Positions 1 to 9,700 of a stretch of DNA of 64,000 nt are shown one piece after another. The stretch comes from Devosia sp. Root685. GTDB taxonomy: Bacteria; Pseudomonadota; Alphaproteobacteria; Rhizobiales; Devosiaceae. The notes beneath the pieces were generated by a model. The model searched no databases. It was not told where the DNA came from and was given only the letters and a program-made list of their open reading frames with translations. The position numbers and the translations under genes are program-made. How positions within the stretch are numbered: the first letter of the stretch is position 1; every line of letters begins with the position of its first letter. The DNA lies in assembly GCF_001427875.1 (NCBI RefSeq), contig NZ_LMHK01000001.1:622871-686870 (forward strand), given 5' to 3'.

Positions 1-276
1 GGTGCCGCGTCTACGGTTTTCCTCAAACATGCCGGCGACCTCGTCGCAAAGCGCGGCGGACGAATTGTCAATCTCGATGTGACGATCGTTTGCGAGGCAC
101 CGAGGATTGCCAAACACGTTCCGGCGATGTGCACTGTCATTGCCCAGACTCTGGGGATTACTCCGGATCGGGTGGCGATCAAGGCGACAACGAGTGAGCG
201 GCTCGGCTTTACCGGGCGGGAGGAAGGTATCGTGGCCATGGCAAGTGCAAGCGTCGAAGTGCCGAGGGATGCATAA
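1..276 (+). CDS. ispF: 2-C-methyl-D-erythritol 2,4-cyclodiphosphate synthase, 3' end (IspF or fused IspDF)
   Basis: This is the last 91 codons of a gene that enters from the left edge, open in frame 1 to a TAA at 274-276. The C-terminal stretch KATTSERLGFTGREEG is the conserved end of IspF, which cyclises CDP-methylerythritol 2-phosphate in the non-mevalonate isoprenoid pathway. Hyphomicrobiales usually carry IspF fused behind IspD; whether that is so here cannot be seen because the N-terminal part and its metal-binding residues lie outside the window. The pncC start codon follows the stop directly, so the two genes are probably cotranscribed. Confidence 0.92.
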   Translation, partial: GAASTVFLKHAGDLVAKRGGRIVNLDVTIVCEAPRIAKHVPAMCTVIAQTLGITPDRVAIKATTSERLGFTGREEGIVAMASASVEVPRDA

Positions 277-777
277 ATGGCAAAATCCCCCGAACCCAGC
301 ATAGGCAAACGCATCATCGACCTGCTGCGTGACAGCGACAAGACCATCGTCACGGCCGAGAGCTGCACCGGCGGCCTCATCGCCGCCGCTCTCACCGATG
401 TCCCCGGCGCTTCTGCGGCGCTTTATGGCGGTTTCATCACCTATTCCAACTCTGCCAAGTCCCGCATGATCCAGGTGCCGCAGCGCCTGATCCATGACTA
501 CGGCGCCGTGAGCAATCAGGTCGCCCGCGCCATGGCCGATGGCGCCCGCAACACCGCTCGTGTCGATGTCGCCGTGTCGGCCACCGGCATTGCCGGCCCC
601 GACGGCGGCAGCGAGAAAAAACCGATTGGCCTTGTCTATGTGGCCGTTTCGACCGATCTCGCCACCGTCGTCATCGAGCATCGTTTCGGCGATATCGGCC
701 GCGACGAGGTGCGCAAGGCAACGGTTGCAGCGGCGCTGGACCTGGTATTGCAGGTGCTCACGAGCGACGAAGACTAG
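277..777 (+). CDS. pncC: Nicotinamide-nucleotide amidohydrolase PncC (CinA C-terminal family)
   Basis: The 166-residue protein is the stand-alone CinA C-terminal domain. The family deamidates nicotinamide mononucleotide to nicotinate mononucleotide in NAD salvage, a cytoplasmic reaction. Recognisable blocks are TAESCTGGLIAAALTDVPG (residues about 26-44, with the conserved Ser-Cys-Thr-Gly-Gly), YSNSAKS, and SATGIAGPDGGS followed by KPIGLVYVAV. It lacks the N-terminal MoCF-like domain of full-length CinA, which fits the short PncC form. The ATG abuts the stop of the upstream ispF. The stop overlaps the convergent esterase by 4 bases. Confidence 0.93.
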   Translation: MAKSPEPSIGKRIIDLLRDSDKTIVTAESCTGGLIAAALTDVPGASAALYGGFITYSNSAKSRMIQVPQRLIHDYGAVSNQVARAMADGARNTARVDVAVSATGIAGPDGGSEKKPIGLVYVAVSTDLATVVIEHRFGDIGRDEVRKATVAAALDLVLQVLTSDED

Positions 778-1655
778 CGGCCGCAGGTGCTGTCGAGACG
801 TGGCACCAGCCATTCCAGGGCCGGCACGATGGCTTGTTGCCAACTATCCCAATAGTGGCGCCCGGGTCCGACCCGCAGGCTGCTATCTGCCTTGGTGGTC
901 ACGAGCAGATTGTGGAAAGCCGCATTGGCTTCGATGAGATCGGGGAAATCATTGTCCCCTATAGCGAGATAAAAATCTGGTTTCTCCGCCATGGACCTCA
1001 CGCTGTTCGCTCGCGTGAACACATTGGCGGCATTGAACCGCGCTGTGTCGAACGGCGTCCCGAACACATTTCCATAGAGATCAGGAATCCAGCGGCGCGG
1101 ATCGTTGGTCTGCATGGGCCGGTGCAGTGCTCCCGAAAAGCTCATTGCCGCCACATAGGTCTGCGGATGGTTGATCGCCTGCAGCAGCGCGCCCGCGCCG
1201 CCCATGGATACACCACCGATCGCCCTGCCCTCGCGACAAGCCGCCGTCGGCACACTCGCATCGATTGCCGCGACCAGATCGGTGGCAAAAGCGGTATCGA
1301 TCAGGCCGAGCCCGCCGGGGTCGGGATTATCGACATACCAGCTGTCGCCCGCGCCCGGCGCCACGACCACCATCGGCGGAATGTGTCCATCGGCGATCGC
1401 CCGATCGAGAATCGGCCCGAGATTGCCCCAGGTAAACCAATCTCCATCCGCGCCGGTCAGGCCATGCAGGAGATAGACCACCGGCCAGCGCTCGCCTTCC
1501 GCCGGAAACGGAAAGGGCTTGTAGAGCGCGTAGGGTATCGTCCGTCCCAAAGTCGGGCTCGGCGCCTCCAAATCATATTCAACAATTCCGGCAGCATTCG
1601 CCGGCACGGCAAAGGCCAGCAGCGCCGCAAAAGGGGCACACAACTCCATTCGCAT
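774..1655 (-). CDS. Exported alpha/beta-hydrolase, esterase family
   Basis: The 293-residue protein starts with a signal peptide (a hydrophobic run of Ala, Leu and Phe ending near VPANAA), so it is probably periplasmic or secreted. The fold is that of the esterase D / tributyrin esterase group: an oxyanion-hole region VVYLLHGLTG, the nucleophile elbow GGVSMGGAGAL, an acid in the GDNDF segment and a late His in GPGRHYWDSW. The substrate cannot be read from the sequence; short acyl esters or S-formyl thioesters are typical of the group. It stands alone, convergent with pncC and upstream of nothing on its own strand within the window. Confidence 0.85.
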   Translation of the reverse strand: MRMELCAPFAALLAFAVPANAAGIVEYDLEAPSPTLGRTIPYALYKPFPFPAEGERWPVVYLLHGLTGADGDWFTWGNLGPILDRAIADGHIPPMVVVAPGAGDSWYVDNPDPGGLGLIDTAFATDLVAAIDASVPTAACREGRAIGGVSMGGAGALLQAINHPQTYVAAMSFSGALHRPMQTNDPRRWIPDLYGNVFGTPFDTARFNAANVFTRANSVRSMAEKPDFYLAIGDNDFPDLIEANAAFHNLLVTTKADSSLRVGPGRHYWDSWQQAIVPALEWLVPRLDSTCGR

Positions 1656-1768
1656 ATCTTTCCCCCGAAATTGCGAAAAGGTTTTCTCAATTCCAGTACG
1701 ATGCCGCCGGCTCGCGTTAAGTGCAAGAGCCAGCGGCTGGGAAACTTTTGGGAAAATGCGCCCGGCGC

Positions 1769-2215
1769 TTAGGCGCCGTAGCGCTGATCGGCCTCATCGA
1801 CAAAGGCCTGCATGATCTCGTCCTGCTTTGCCGCAAAAGCCGGCTCGGCAACAGCCGCGATCAGCGGGTTGGAGATCTTGAAGTCGATCTCGAAGCGCAC
1901 GCGCGTGCCCTGCCCTTCAGGCTCGAAGCTCCAGATGCTGTCGAGATAGGCGAAGGGACCATCGACTGCCTTGGCCGCGATAGTCAGCGCCTCAGGATCG
2001 ACCGTCACACGGCTCGTATAAGCTTGCGTAATCGGCCCAAAACTCAGCGTCATCCGGGCCAGGCGCACATCCCGTCCCCGCGCCGCCGGGTCAGGACGCA
2101 CGTCCATCGCCTTGCAATTCGCGATGAACTCCGGGTAGCGCGCCAGGTCGGCCACGATGTCAAACATCGCGCGCGGCAAATGCGGCACGTGCCGCTCGAA
2201 GAAGCGCTTCATCAA
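1769..2215 (-). CDS. RatA/COQ10-like START-domain protein
   Basis: This 148-residue protein belongs to the SRPBCC/START superfamily branch that holds bacterial RatA and mitochondrial Coq10. Its beginning, with an [24 protein letters not shown] pattern split around the first helix, and the closing long helix are typical. Coq10 binds ubiquinone-like lipids; E. coli RatA was described as an inhibitor of ribosome subunit joining, so the automatic label of toxin should be treated with caution. The start overlaps the lipA stop by 4 bases, a translational coupling that is widespread in alphaproteobacteria and suggests a housekeeping role. Confidence 0.85.
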   Translation of the reverse strand: MMKRFFERHVPHLPRAMFDIVADLARYPEFIANCKAMDVRPDPAARGRDVRLARMTLSFGPITQAYTSRVTVDPEALTIAAKAVDGPFAYLDSIWSFEPEGQGTRVRFEIDFKISNPLIAAVAEPAFAAKQDEIMQAFVDEADQRYGA

Positions 2216-3165
2216 TGCCCCAGCTTGGCCAGACGTGCGGCCTTCAGTTCAGCGAAGTCTTCGCCGGCGTGGTGCGACGAACGCGTCAGTGGGCTCGACG
2301 ACACGAGCAGGAAACCCTTGGCATTGGCGACGGTGGCGTAGGATTTGAATTCTTCCGGCGTCACGAAGCGCTGCAACGGATAGTGCTTCTTGGTCGGCTG
2401 CAGGTATTGGCCGATGGTCAGGAAATCGACTTCGGCCGAGCGCAGGTCGTCCATAAGCTGCAAAACTTCGTTCCGCTCTTCGCCAAGGCCGACCATGATG
2501 CCGGATTTGGTGAAGATCGACGGATCGAGTTCCTTCACCCGCTGCAGCAGGCGGATCGAATGGAAGTAGCGGGCGCCGGGACGCACCTTGAGATACTTCG
2601 ACGGCACGGTTTCGAGATTGTGGTTGAAGACGTCGGGCCTGGCCGCGACGACGATCTCCAGCGCGCCATCCTTGCGCAAAAAGTCCGGCGTCAGGATTTC
2701 GATCGTGGTTTTTGGCGTCGCTGCACGAATGGCGCGGATGACGTCGGCAAAGTGCTGTGCACCGCCATCGGCGAGGTCGTCGCGGTCCACCGAGGTGATC
2801 ACGACGTGCTCAAGCCCGAGCTTGGCCACGGCCTTGGCGACGTTTTCCGGCTCATGGGGATCGAGCGCGGTCGGCATGCCGGTGCGCACATTGCAGAAGG
2901 CGCAGGCGCGGGTGCAAATCTCGCCCATGATCATCATGGTCGCGTGCTTCTTGCTCCAGCACTCGCCGATATTGGGGCAGCCGGCTTCCTCGCACACCGT
3001 GACGAGATTGTTCTCGCGCACGATCTGCTGGGTTTCCTTGTAGATCGGCGAGCCGGGCGCCTTCACCCTGATCCAGTCGGGCTTGCGCAGCACGATGCTG
3101 TCGGGCCGATTGGCCTTTTCCGGGTGGCGCGGTTTGGCGACCGAATTGTCGATGAGCGTGACCAT
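2212..3165 (-). CDS. lipA: Lipoyl synthase
   Basis: LipA inserts two sulfur atoms into octanoyl groups on E2 and GcvH proteins by radical SAM chemistry. The 317-residue protein has both iron-sulfur motifs: the auxiliary cluster cysteines at residues 58, 63 and 69 ([12 protein letters not shown]) and the radical SAM triad at 84, 88 and 91 (CTRACAFC). The C-terminal [10 protein letters not shown] carries the conserved Arg-Ser-Ser that ligates the auxiliary cluster through Ser. It sits downstream of the pyruvate dehydrogenase genes whose lipoyl domains it modifies, separated from lpdA by an oxidoreductase gene, and overlaps the RatA/COQ10-like gene. Confidence 0.97.
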   Translation of the reverse strand: MVTLIDNSVAKPRHPEKANRPDSIVLRKPDWIRVKAPGSPIYKETQQIVRENNLVTVCEEAGCPNIGECWSKKHATMMIMGEICTRACAFCNVRTGMPTALDPHEPENVAKAVAKLGLEHVVITSVDRDDLADGGAQHFADVIRAIRAATPKTTIEILTPDFLRKDGALEIVVAARPDVFNHNLETVPSKYLKVRPGARYFHSIRLLQRVKELDPSIFTKSGIMVGLGEERNEVLQLMDDLRSAEVDFLTIGQYLQPTKKHYPLQRFVTPEEFKSYATVANAKGFLLVSSSPLTRSSHHAGEDFAELKAARLAKLGH

Positions 3166-3253
3166 GATAGTCCTGTCTGGGGCTTTCCCCTATATCGCTC
3201 CCAAGAGCGGCCGGTTCAACCCGGCCTTAGTGATAAGCAGGCTTGCACGAAAG

Positions 3254-4294
3254 CTAGCCTAAGACCTCTGAAATCTCGGTCCAGTCGCCCCCACGCGACG
3301 CCGAGAGAATGCTGGTTTGCACCAGCGCCAGCGAGCCGAGATTGTCCTGGCCGGAGCTGAAACCGACCGGCACAATGCCACTCTCGATCACCGAGGCAAT
3401 GGCATTGAGCGTGCCGGTGCGATCAGGAAATTTCACCGCGTCGAGCGGTATCGGCGCGGGCTTCTCGTCGAGCTTTTGCAGCGTGACGACATCAGGCCCA
3501 GCCACATTGCGGAAATGATCGCGCGAGCTCCAACGGATCTGTCCCTCCGCCGCGTCCATCACCCATTCGCCGGCCCAAGGCGTCACCGGGCCTGAATTCA
3601 TCCAGCTGGCGCGATAGGAAACCATCGTACCCCTGGAGAATTCGATCAGCGCGACGCCGCTCGGATGGAAATGGAACGGGCTGCCCGGCGGGTTCCAGGT
3701 GCGGCAGGAGAGCCGGACCGGTTCGTCGTTGAGCACATAGCGCATCAGGTCGAAGTGGTGGATCGACATGTCCGCAAGCAGCGGGTCGGGCATGTCCCAA
3801 TAACGATAGCCCTGGCTCGGCCCGTGCCGGCGGAAATCGAGCGACACCATGTTCATGGCGCCAAAGGTGTTCCTGGCAATCAGCTCTGCGGCCGCAATCG
3901 GTGCCGGCTGATGGCGATAGTTCTGGCTGACCATCAGCACCCTGTCCTGAGCCTTGGCGAGAGCCACCAGTTCCTTGCCCTGGGCAATCGTGGTGGTGAA
4001 GGGCTTTTCGACGATGACGTTATAGCCGAGTTCAAGACAGCGCTTGACCACCGGATAATGCGCCTCGGTGCGCAGCGTACAGATCGCCAGCACCGCGTCC
4101 GTGCGCTTGGCAGCCTCATCAAGGCTCGAGAAACACAGTTTCGGGTCGATCCCCAGCTCGGTCTGTACCCGGGCCGTGGCATCGAGGCTGGTGTCCACAT
4201 AGCCCACCATCTCAATAGTGGGAACTTTGGGGATAACTTCCTTGGTCCAGCTAAAACCCCAGTGTCCGAGGCCGATCTGAATTGCTTTCACCAT
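3254..4294 (-). CDS. Gfo/Idh/MocA-family NAD(P)-dependent oxidoreductase
   Basis: The 346-residue protein has an N-terminal Rossmann fold (IQIGLGHWG at residues 4-12) and the family signature EKPFTTT near residue 92, where the lysine is the catalytic residue. Substrates in the family are sugars, inositols and related polyols; nothing here narrows it down. The ATG at 4294 was chosen over one 14 codons upstream because a strong GAGGAG lies in front of it and the longer form would run into a repeat. It separates lpdA from lipA, which are usually neighbours, and the gap on its 5' side carries a 24-bp inverted repeat, so it looks like a later insertion into the operon. Confidence 0.88.
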   Translation of the reverse strand: MVKAIQIGLGHWGFSWTKEVIPKVPTIEMVGYVDTSLDATARVQTELGIDPKLCFSSLDEAAKRTDAVLAICTLRTEAHYPVVKRCLELGYNVIVEKPFTTTIAQGKELVALAKAQDRVLMVSQNYRHQPAPIAAAELIARNTFGAMNMVSLDFRRHGPSQGYRYWDMPDPLLADMSIHHFDLMRYVLNDEPVRLSCRTWNPPGSPFHFHPSGVALIEFSRGTMVSYRASWMNSGPVTPWAGEWVMDAAEGQIRWSSRDHFRNVAGPDVVTLQKLDEKPAPIPLDAVKFPDRTGTLNAIASVIESGIVPVGFSSGQDNLGSLALVQTSILSASRGGDWTEISEVLG

Positions 4295-4339
4295 GTGGAT
4301 AACTCCTCTGGTTTTTCGAACCCGCCGTCCTATCACCGG

Positions 4340-4408
4340 GTCATTCCCGCGAAAGCGGGAATCCCTCTTGTGGCTCTCCGCGGAGATTCCCGCTTTCGCG
4401 GGAATGAC
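4340..4408. repeat. REP-like intergenic inverted repeat, copy 1
   Basis: Two 24-bp arms, 4340-4363 and 4385-4408, are exact reverse complements, and each arm is itself a hairpin built on ATTCCCGC and GCGGGAAT. A second copy of the same design lies at 44218-44285. Elements of this type are dispersed in proteobacterial genomes between genes, where the RNA hairpin can end or stabilise transcripts. This copy lies between lpdA and the Gfo/Idh gene. Confidence 0.85.
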
Positions 4409-4428
4409 ACCGTGAAGGAAGCGAACAA

Positions 4429-5868
4429 TCAGATGTTCAGCGCGCGCCCGTAAGCGTCGAGCACGCTTTCCTTCATCGTTTCGCTCAGCGTGGGATGGGG
4501 AAAGATGGTGTGGATGAGGTCTTCTTCGGTGGTTTCAAGGTTCATCGCGATGACGAAACCCTGGATGAGTTCGGTCACCTCAGCACCAATCATGTGGGCG
4601 CCAAGGAGTTCCCCAGTTTTCGCATCGAAAATGGTCTTAACGAGGCCATCGGGCTCGCCCAGCGCGATCGCCTTGCCATTGCCCACGAAGGGGAAACGGC
4701 CAACCTTGATCTCGCGGCCGGCTTCCTTGGCCTTGGCTTCGGTCAAGCCCACGCTCGCCACCTGCGGCTCGCAATAGGTGCAACCCGGCACCTTCAGCTT
4801 TTCAAGCCCATGCACCTTCATCCCGGCGATTTTCTCGACCGTGATGACGGCTTCATGCTCGGCCTTGTGCGCCAGCATCGGCGGGCCGGCGACGTCGCCG
4901 ATGGCCCAGATGCCGTCCACATTGGTCTTGCCATAGGCGTCGATGACGATGGCGCCGCGCTCGGTCTTCACGCCGACCGTTTCGAGGCCCAGGCCTTCGA
5001 TATTGCACATGACGCCAACAGCCGAGATCAGCTTGTCGCCGGCGATCTGCTGGGTTTTTCCATCTTTGGTTTCGACGTGAGCGACGACGCCGTCCTTGGT
5101 CTTCTCGACCTTGGCGACCTTGGCTTCGGTGAGAATCTTGATGCCGCGCTTTTCCAAGCGCTTGCGGGCCAGAGCCGAAATCTCGGCATCTTCCACCGGC
5201 AGGATCTGCGGCAGCAGCTCGATCACGGTCACCTCAGCGCCGAACGAGCGGTAGAACGAGGCGAATTCGATACCGATGGCACCCGAGCCCATGACCACCA
5301 GCGATTTCGGCATTTCGGCCGGCTTCAGCGCCTCGAAATAGGTCCAGATCTTGTCGCCATCAGGCTCGATGCCGGGCAGCACGCGCGGACGCGCGCCGGT
5401 CGCGACGATGATGTTCTTGGCCTTGTAAGTGCCCTCGCCGAGCGCATTCTTCGGCACGGGACCCTGCGGCTGCACGATCGGCTTCTTGGATGGCGCAACC
5501 TTGATCTCACCTGGCTTGGTGATCGTCGCCTCGCCCCAGATGATGTCGATCTTGTTCTTCTTCATCAGGAACTGCACGCCATTGTTCATCTGCGCTGCAA
5601 TAGCGCGCGAACGTTTGACGATGCCGTCGATATCGAAGCCGAACTTTTCGGCGCTCAGGCCATAGTCCTTGGCATGGCCCATATGGCCGTAGATTTCGGC
5701 AGAGCGCAGCAGCGCCTTGGTCGGGATACAGCCCCAGTTGGAGCAGATGCCGGCCATGTGCTCACGCTCGACAATGGCCACCTTCATGCCAAGCTGCGCG
5801 CCACGGATGGCAGCAACGTAACCGCCGGGACCGGCGCCGATGACGAGAAGATCGTATTGGTCAGCCAT
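4429..5868 (-). CDS. lpdA: Dihydrolipoamide dehydrogenase (E3 of pyruvate dehydrogenase)
   Basis: E3 reoxidises dihydrolipoyl groups and passes electrons to NAD. The 479-residue protein has the FAD-binding GAGPGGYVAAIRG at residues 11-23, the redox disulfide Cys42 and Cys47 in CSNWGCIPTKALL, an NAD-binding VVMGSGAIGIEFASFY in the middle, and HPTLSE near the C-terminus with the catalytic His and Glu. A family insertion after residue 130 (PSKKPIVQPQGPVPKN) is seen in alphaproteobacterial PDH-type E3. It is 27 bases downstream of the GDSL hydrolase and in the same strand block as pdhABC, so it most likely serves pyruvate dehydrogenase. Confidence 0.97.
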   Translation of the reverse strand: MADQYDLLVIGAGPGGYVAAIRGAQLGMKVAIVEREHMAGICSNWGCIPTKALLRSAEIYGHMGHAKDYGLSAEKFGFDIDGIVKRSRAIAAQMNNGVQFLMKKNKIDIIWGEATITKPGEIKVAPSKKPIVQPQGPVPKNALGEGTYKAKNIIVATGARPRVLPGIEPDGDKIWTYFEALKPAEMPKSLVVMGSGAIGIEFASFYRSFGAEVTVIELLPQILPVEDAEISALARKRLEKRGIKILTEAKVAKVEKTKDGVVAHVETKDGKTQQIAGDKLISAVGVMCNIEGLGLETVGVKTERGAIVIDAYGKTNVDGIWAIGDVAGPPMLAHKAEHEAVITVEKIAGMKVHGLEKLKVPGCTYCEPQVASVGLTEAKAKEAGREIKVGRFPFVGNGKAIALGEPDGLVKTIFDAKTGELLGAHMIGAEVTELIQGFVIAMNLETTEEDLIHTIFPHPTLSETMKESVLDAYGRALNI

Positions 5869-5895
5869 AAGGGCCTCCGAGATATTTAGGGCGGG

Positions 5896-6543
5896 TCAGA
5901 GACCCAGCATTGATTTAACGACCGGAACCAGCCCTGTGCCGATGGCGCGGGTATTGGCAGGATCGAGATGAACCCCGTCGAGCGGATCGGCATGGGCCAC
6001 TTCGGCGGCGTCGAAGAATTCAGCGCCATATTCGGCGGCGCGCGTTCGGTAATAGCCGGCCATCAGCTTTGACTCGGCAATGGCAGCGTCTCCGCCAAAA
6101 TGCACGCCCATTTCGGCATGCTTTGTCGGCACCAGATGCGGCGGGCTGACGATCAGCAGTTTTGGCATGATATCGCCGGGCTGCACGAAATGGCCCCGCA
6201 CCACCTGCATCAACTTGCGAATGCCATAGGAAGCGGTGATCGCCCGTCCATGGATCGCAGGCTTGAGGTCATTGGACCCCAGCATGATGATGACGATGTC
6301 GAGCGGCTTATGCGTATCAAGCAAGACCGGAAGGATGCGCGCACCATTGCGGTCGGATGAAGCCGAGCCATCATCGAACGAGGTGGTGCGACCACCAAGA
6401 CCCTCGGCAATAACGCGAACATTGCCCCCAAGCCCCTGTTCCAACACAGTCGGCCAGCGGTTCTCATAGGCATGCCGCAGCCCATCGGGCCGCGGATTTG
6501 CGCCATAGGTCAGGCTGTCGCCATAGGCAAGGATGGTTTTCAT
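5896..6543 (-). CDS. SGNH/GDSL hydrolase (arylesterase-like)
   Basis: The 215-residue protein shows all SGNH blocks: GDSLTYG beginning at residue 8, a central Gly, GSND in MLGSNDLKP, and DGVHLDP near the C-terminus with the catalytic Asp and His. There is no signal peptide, so it acts in the cytoplasm. The branch includes small arylesterases and lysophospholipase-like enzymes; the natural substrate is unknown. It lies 10 bases after pdhC and 27 bases before lpdA, so it is expressed with the pyruvate dehydrogenase operon, an arrangement seen in related bacteria without a known metabolic reason. Confidence 0.87.
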   Translation of the reverse strand: MKTILAYGDSLTYGANPRPDGLRHAYENRWPTVLEQGLGGNVRVIAEGLGGRTTSFDDGSASSDRNGARILPVLLDTHKPLDIVIIMLGSNDLKPAIHGRAITASYGIRKLMQVVRGHFVQPGDIMPKLLIVSPPHLVPTKHAEMGVHFGGDAAIAESKLMAGYYRTRAAEYGAEFFDAAEVAHADPLDGVHLDPANTRAIGTGLVPVVKSMLGL

Positions 6544-6553
6544 GCGCCCTGCC

Positions 6554-7894
6554 CTAAGCCAGCATCATCACCGGGTTTTCGATCAGGCCCTTAAAGACGC
6601 CGAGCAGTTCCGCACCCAGCGCGCCATCGACGGCACGGTGATCGCAGGAGAGCGTTACCGTCATGAACTGCCCGATCTTGATCTGTCCGTTCTCGGGATA
6701 GACGCGCTCTTCGCCGGCGCCGACCGCCAGGATCGTGCCATGCGGCGGGTTGATCACGGCGGCAAAGTGCTTGATGCCGAACATGCCGAGATTGGACACG
6801 GAAGACGCGCCACCTTGATATTCATGCGGCGCCAGCTTCTTGGACTTGGCGCGCGTCGCCAGATCCTTCACCTCTTCCGAGATTTCGCGCAGGGTCTTGG
6901 TGTCGCAAGACTTCACCACCGGGGTGAAAAGACCGCCCGGCACGGAGACCGCAACCGCAACGTCCGAACGCTTGTGATAAAGAATCGAGTCCCCGGCCCA
7001 GGTCGCATTGGCGGCCGGTACGCGCTGCAATGCAACAGCCCATGCCTTCATAACGAAGTCATTGACCGAGAGCTTATAGCCCGGCTTGCCGTCCTTGCCC
7101 TTGGGGGCCGACGCATTAATCTGCTCGCGCGCCGCCATCAGGGCATCGATCTTGCAATCGAGCGTCAGATAGAAGTGCGGAACGGTCTGCTTGGATTCAG
7201 TCAGGCGCGCGGCCACGACCTTGCGCATGCCGTCATTGGGGACGACTTCGTAGGAGCCTTCCTCGTAAAGCGCCATGACCTGGTTCTTGCTCATGCCGGT
7301 GGCAGGAGCGGCCGCCGGAGCACCAGCAGCAGGCTTGCTTGCGCCCTTGCCGGACTTGGCCGCTTCCACGTCCGACTTGACGACGCGGCCCTTCGGGCCC
7401 GAGCCGGCGATGCTGGACAGATCGATACCAGCATCCTTGGCGAGGCGTTTTGCCAATGGCGAGGCGAACACGCGTCCGCTTTCCGATTTCGCCGGAGTTT
7501 TTGCGGCAGCCGCCGGAGCGCTGGAGCCGCTATTGGCATTCGGCGCGGCCGGTGCAGGCGCAGCGGCCTTCGGCGCTTCAGGAGCGGCAGCCGGTGCAGC
7601 CTTGGGCGCTTCCGCCTTCGGCGCGGCGGCAGCGACGGCGCTGGCGTCTTCGCCTTCCTGCAGCAGCACGGCGATGACGGCGTTGACCTTCACACCCTCG
7701 CTGCCTTCGGCAACAAGAATCTTACCGATCTTGCCCTCGTCCACGGCCTCGACTTCCATCGTGGCCTTGTCTGTTTCGATTTCGGCAATCACGTCACCAG
7801 AGGAGACCGAGTCGCCTTCCTTGACGTGCCATTTGGCGAGCTTGCCCTCTTCCATCGTGGGAGAGAGCGCCGGCATGGTGATATCGATAGGCAT
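6554..7894 (-). CDS. pdhC: Pyruvate dehydrogenase dihydrolipoyl acetyltransferase (E2)
   Basis: E2 carries acetyl groups on lipoyl-lysine and transfers them to CoA. The 446-residue protein has one lipoyl domain (residues 1-80, with [10 protein letters not shown] and the modified Lys43), an Ala/Pro-rich linker to about 145, a peripheral-subunit binding domain ([14 protein letters not shown]), a second linker, and a catalytic domain from about 215 ending with [13 protein letters not shown] that holds the active-site His and Asp. It follows pdhB with an 11-base gap. The Ala-rich linker explains the low-complexity region. Confidence 0.97.
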   Translation of the reverse strand: MPIDITMPALSPTMEEGKLAKWHVKEGDSVSSGDVIAEIETDKATMEVEAVDEGKIGKILVAEGSEGVKVNAVIAVLLQEGEDASAVAAAAPKAEAPKAAPAAAPEAPKAAAPAPAAPNANSGSSAPAAAAKTPAKSESGRVFASPLAKRLAKDAGIDLSSIAGSGPKGRVVKSDVEAAKSGKGASKPAAGAPAAAPATGMSKNQVMALYEEGSYEVVPNDGMRKVVAARLTESKQTVPHFYLTLDCKIDALMAAREQINASAPKGKDGKPGYKLSVNDFVMKAWAVALQRVPAANATWAGDSILYHKRSDVAVAVSVPGGLFTPVVKSCDTKTLREISEEVKDLATRAKSKKLAPHEYQGGASSVSNLGMFGIKHFAAVINPPHGTILAVGAGEERVYPENGQIKIGQFMTVTLSCDHRAVDGALGAELLGVFKGLIENPVMMLA

Positions 7895-7905
7895 ACCGGG
7901 TCTCC

Positions 7906-9291
7906 TTACGAGCGATAGGTCACGGCATTCACAGCCGCGATCACTTCGTCAACATGGGGCAGTGCCAGCTTTTCAAGGTTCGCGGCATAGGGCATCGGAA
8001 CGTCCTTGCCGGTCACGCGCAGCACGGGCGCATCAAGATAGTCGAAAGCCTGCTCCATGACACGGGCGGCCAGTTCGGCGCCGATGCCACCCTGCGGCCA
8101 GCCTTCTTCGACGGTCACGAGACGACCGGTCTTCTTGACCGATTCAATCACCGTATCGCTGTCCATCGGGCGCAGCGTGCGCAAATCGATGAGTTCGACA
8201 TCGACGCCGGCGGCAACCAGCTTTTCCGTCGCCTGGGTCGCGTAGCGCATGCCCATGGAGAAGGAGACGATCGTCACATCCGCACCCTTGCGGGCGATGC
8301 GTGCCTTGCCGATCGGCAACACAAAATCGTCCATCTTGGGCACGAGGCCGGTGGAACCGTACAAAATTTCGTTTTCGAGGAAGACAACCGGGTTCGGCGA
8401 ACGAATGGCGGCTTTGAGGAGGCCCTTGGCGTCAGCCGCGCTATAGGGCGCGATCACCGTAAGGCCCGGAACGTGGCTATACCATGCCGAATAGTCCTGG
8501 CTGTGCTGGGCGCCAACGCGCGACGCGACGCCGTTCGGGCCGCGGAACACCATCGGCGCCTTGACCTGCCCACCGGACATATAGAGCTGCTTGGCAGCCG
8601 AGTTGATGATCTGGTCGATTGCCTGCATGGCAAAGTTCCAGGTCATGAATTCGACGATCGGCTTCAAACCGGCAAAAGCCGCACCGACGGCGAGACCGGC
8701 AAAGCCGTGCTCGGTGATCGGGGTGTCGATGACGCGCTGCGGACCGAATTCCTGCAGCAGGCCCTGGGTCACCTTATAGGCACCCTGATATTCGGCGACT
8801 TCTTCACCCATGACGAAAACGTCAGGGTTGGCACGCATTTCTTCGGCCATGGCTTCGTTCAGCGCCTGGCGAACGGTCAGCTCGACCATTTCCACGCCTT
8901 CCGGCAGGTCCGGATCAGCCTGGGCTTCAAACTTGGGCGCGGCCGGAACGGCAGCAGCGGGAGCCGCGTCATTGGCCTTCTCGGCAGCAACGACCGGGGC
9001 CTCAGCCGGCTCGGGCGCGGTTTCCTTGACCGGCGCAGCGCCAGCACTTTCGCCTTCGGCCAGAACGAGCGCGATCGGGGTGTTCACCTTCACGCCCTCG
9101 GTGCCTTCGGCCACGAGGATTTCGCGAACCACGCCTTCGTCGACGGATTCGACTTCCATCGTCGCCTTGTCGGTTTCGATTTCGGCCAGCACGTCGCCGG
9201 ACTTGACGCTATCGCCGACCTTGACCAGCCACTTGGCGAGCTTGCCCTCTTCCATCGTTGGCGACAGGGCGGGCATGAGGATTTGAGGCAT
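7906..9291 (-). CDS. pdhB: Pyruvate dehydrogenase E1 beta subunit with N-terminal lipoyl domain
   Basis: The 461-residue protein begins with a lipoyl domain ([19 protein letters not shown], then [10 protein letters not shown]), followed by an Ala/Pro/Glu linker and the transketolase-type E1-beta domain from about residue 140. A lipoyl domain on E1-beta is a known alphaproteobacterial trait. The start at 9291 was chosen because it begins the lipoyl domain and has GGAGAG upstream; the frame continues open for 52 more codons but that part lies within the preceding small membrane-protein gene and does not resemble any PdhB. It is one base away from the stop of that gene. Confidence 0.95.
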   Translation of the reverse strand: MPQILMPALSPTMEEGKLAKWLVKVGDSVKSGDVLAEIETDKATMEVESVDEGVVREILVAEGTEGVKVNTPIALVLAEGESAGAAPVKETAPEPAEAPVVAAEKANDAAPAAAVPAAPKFEAQADPDLPEGVEMVELTVRQALNEAMAEEMRANPDVFVMGEEVAEYQGAYKVTQGLLQEFGPQRVIDTPITEHGFAGLAVGAAFAGLKPIVEFMTWNFAMQAIDQIINSAAKQLYMSGGQVKAPMVFRGPNGVASRVGAQHSQDYSAWYSHVPGLTVIAPYSAADAKGLLKAAIRSPNPVVFLENEILYGSTGLVPKMDDFVLPIGKARIARKGADVTIVSFSMGMRYATQATEKLVAAGVDVELIDLRTLRPMDSDTVIESVKKTGRLVTVEEGWPQGGIGAELAARVMEQAFDYLDAPVLRVTGKDVPMPYAANLEKLALPHVDEVIAAVNAVTYRS

Positions 9292-9292
9292 A

Positions 9293-9694
9293 TCAGCTCT
9301 CCAGAATGGTATTGCCGGGCATGGGGGCCACGCGGCGAAGTTCGAATTGTTCGGCAAATTGCGCGGCGGGCAGCACGCGCCAATCGTTGAGGGAGGCAGC
9401 GTCGGCGACCGGCGCCACAGCCTGGCGCTGGTTGACCGCCCAGCCACTGAGGATCAGGCCAAGGATCATGAAAACCAGGCACGCAATAACTGCGCGCTTG
9501 TAGATCGCCGCCTGCACTTCGCCGCTGAGCCCGGCCCAACCGGCAATGCGATCAAACCGCCACCAGCTGAAAACCCAGTCGCGCCAGCCGGGGCCGGTCG
9601 CGGTGGGGATTCGGCTGATAGAAACCGCCTGCCCGGCTGCAAGCAGACCGGACAGAACAGCGAACAGCATGATGACGCCGAGCAGGATGCTCAT
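9293..9694 (-). CDS. Small membrane protein encoded between pdhA and pdhB, function unknown
   Basis: The 133-residue product has two strongly hydrophobic segments: about residues 3-24 ([18 protein letters not shown]) and 68-86 ([18 protein letters not shown]). Between them is a Trp-rich basic stretch, and after the second comes a polar tail of about 45 residues. Its reality is supported by placement: it starts 6 bases after the pdhA stop, and its TGA is one base from the pdhB ATG, so no room exists for another arrangement. I do not recognise the family. A membrane protein cotranscribed with the soluble E1 subunits could anchor or adjust the complex, but this is only a suggestion. Confidence 0.75.
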   Translation of the reverse strand: MSILLGVIMLFAVLSGLLAAGQAVSISRIPTATGPGWRDWVFSWWRFDRIAGWAGLSGEVQAAIYKRAVIACLVFMILGLILSGWAVNQRQAVAPVADAASLNDWRVLPAAQFAEQFELRRVAPMPGNTILES

Positions 9695-9700
9695 CGTGCG

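Noticed and set aside
4495..5889. A 464-codon plus-strand frame opposite lpdA
   Set aside because: Composition (His, Asp and Arg rich) is that of a reversed reading of a GC-rich gene; lpdA has all catalytic motifs.
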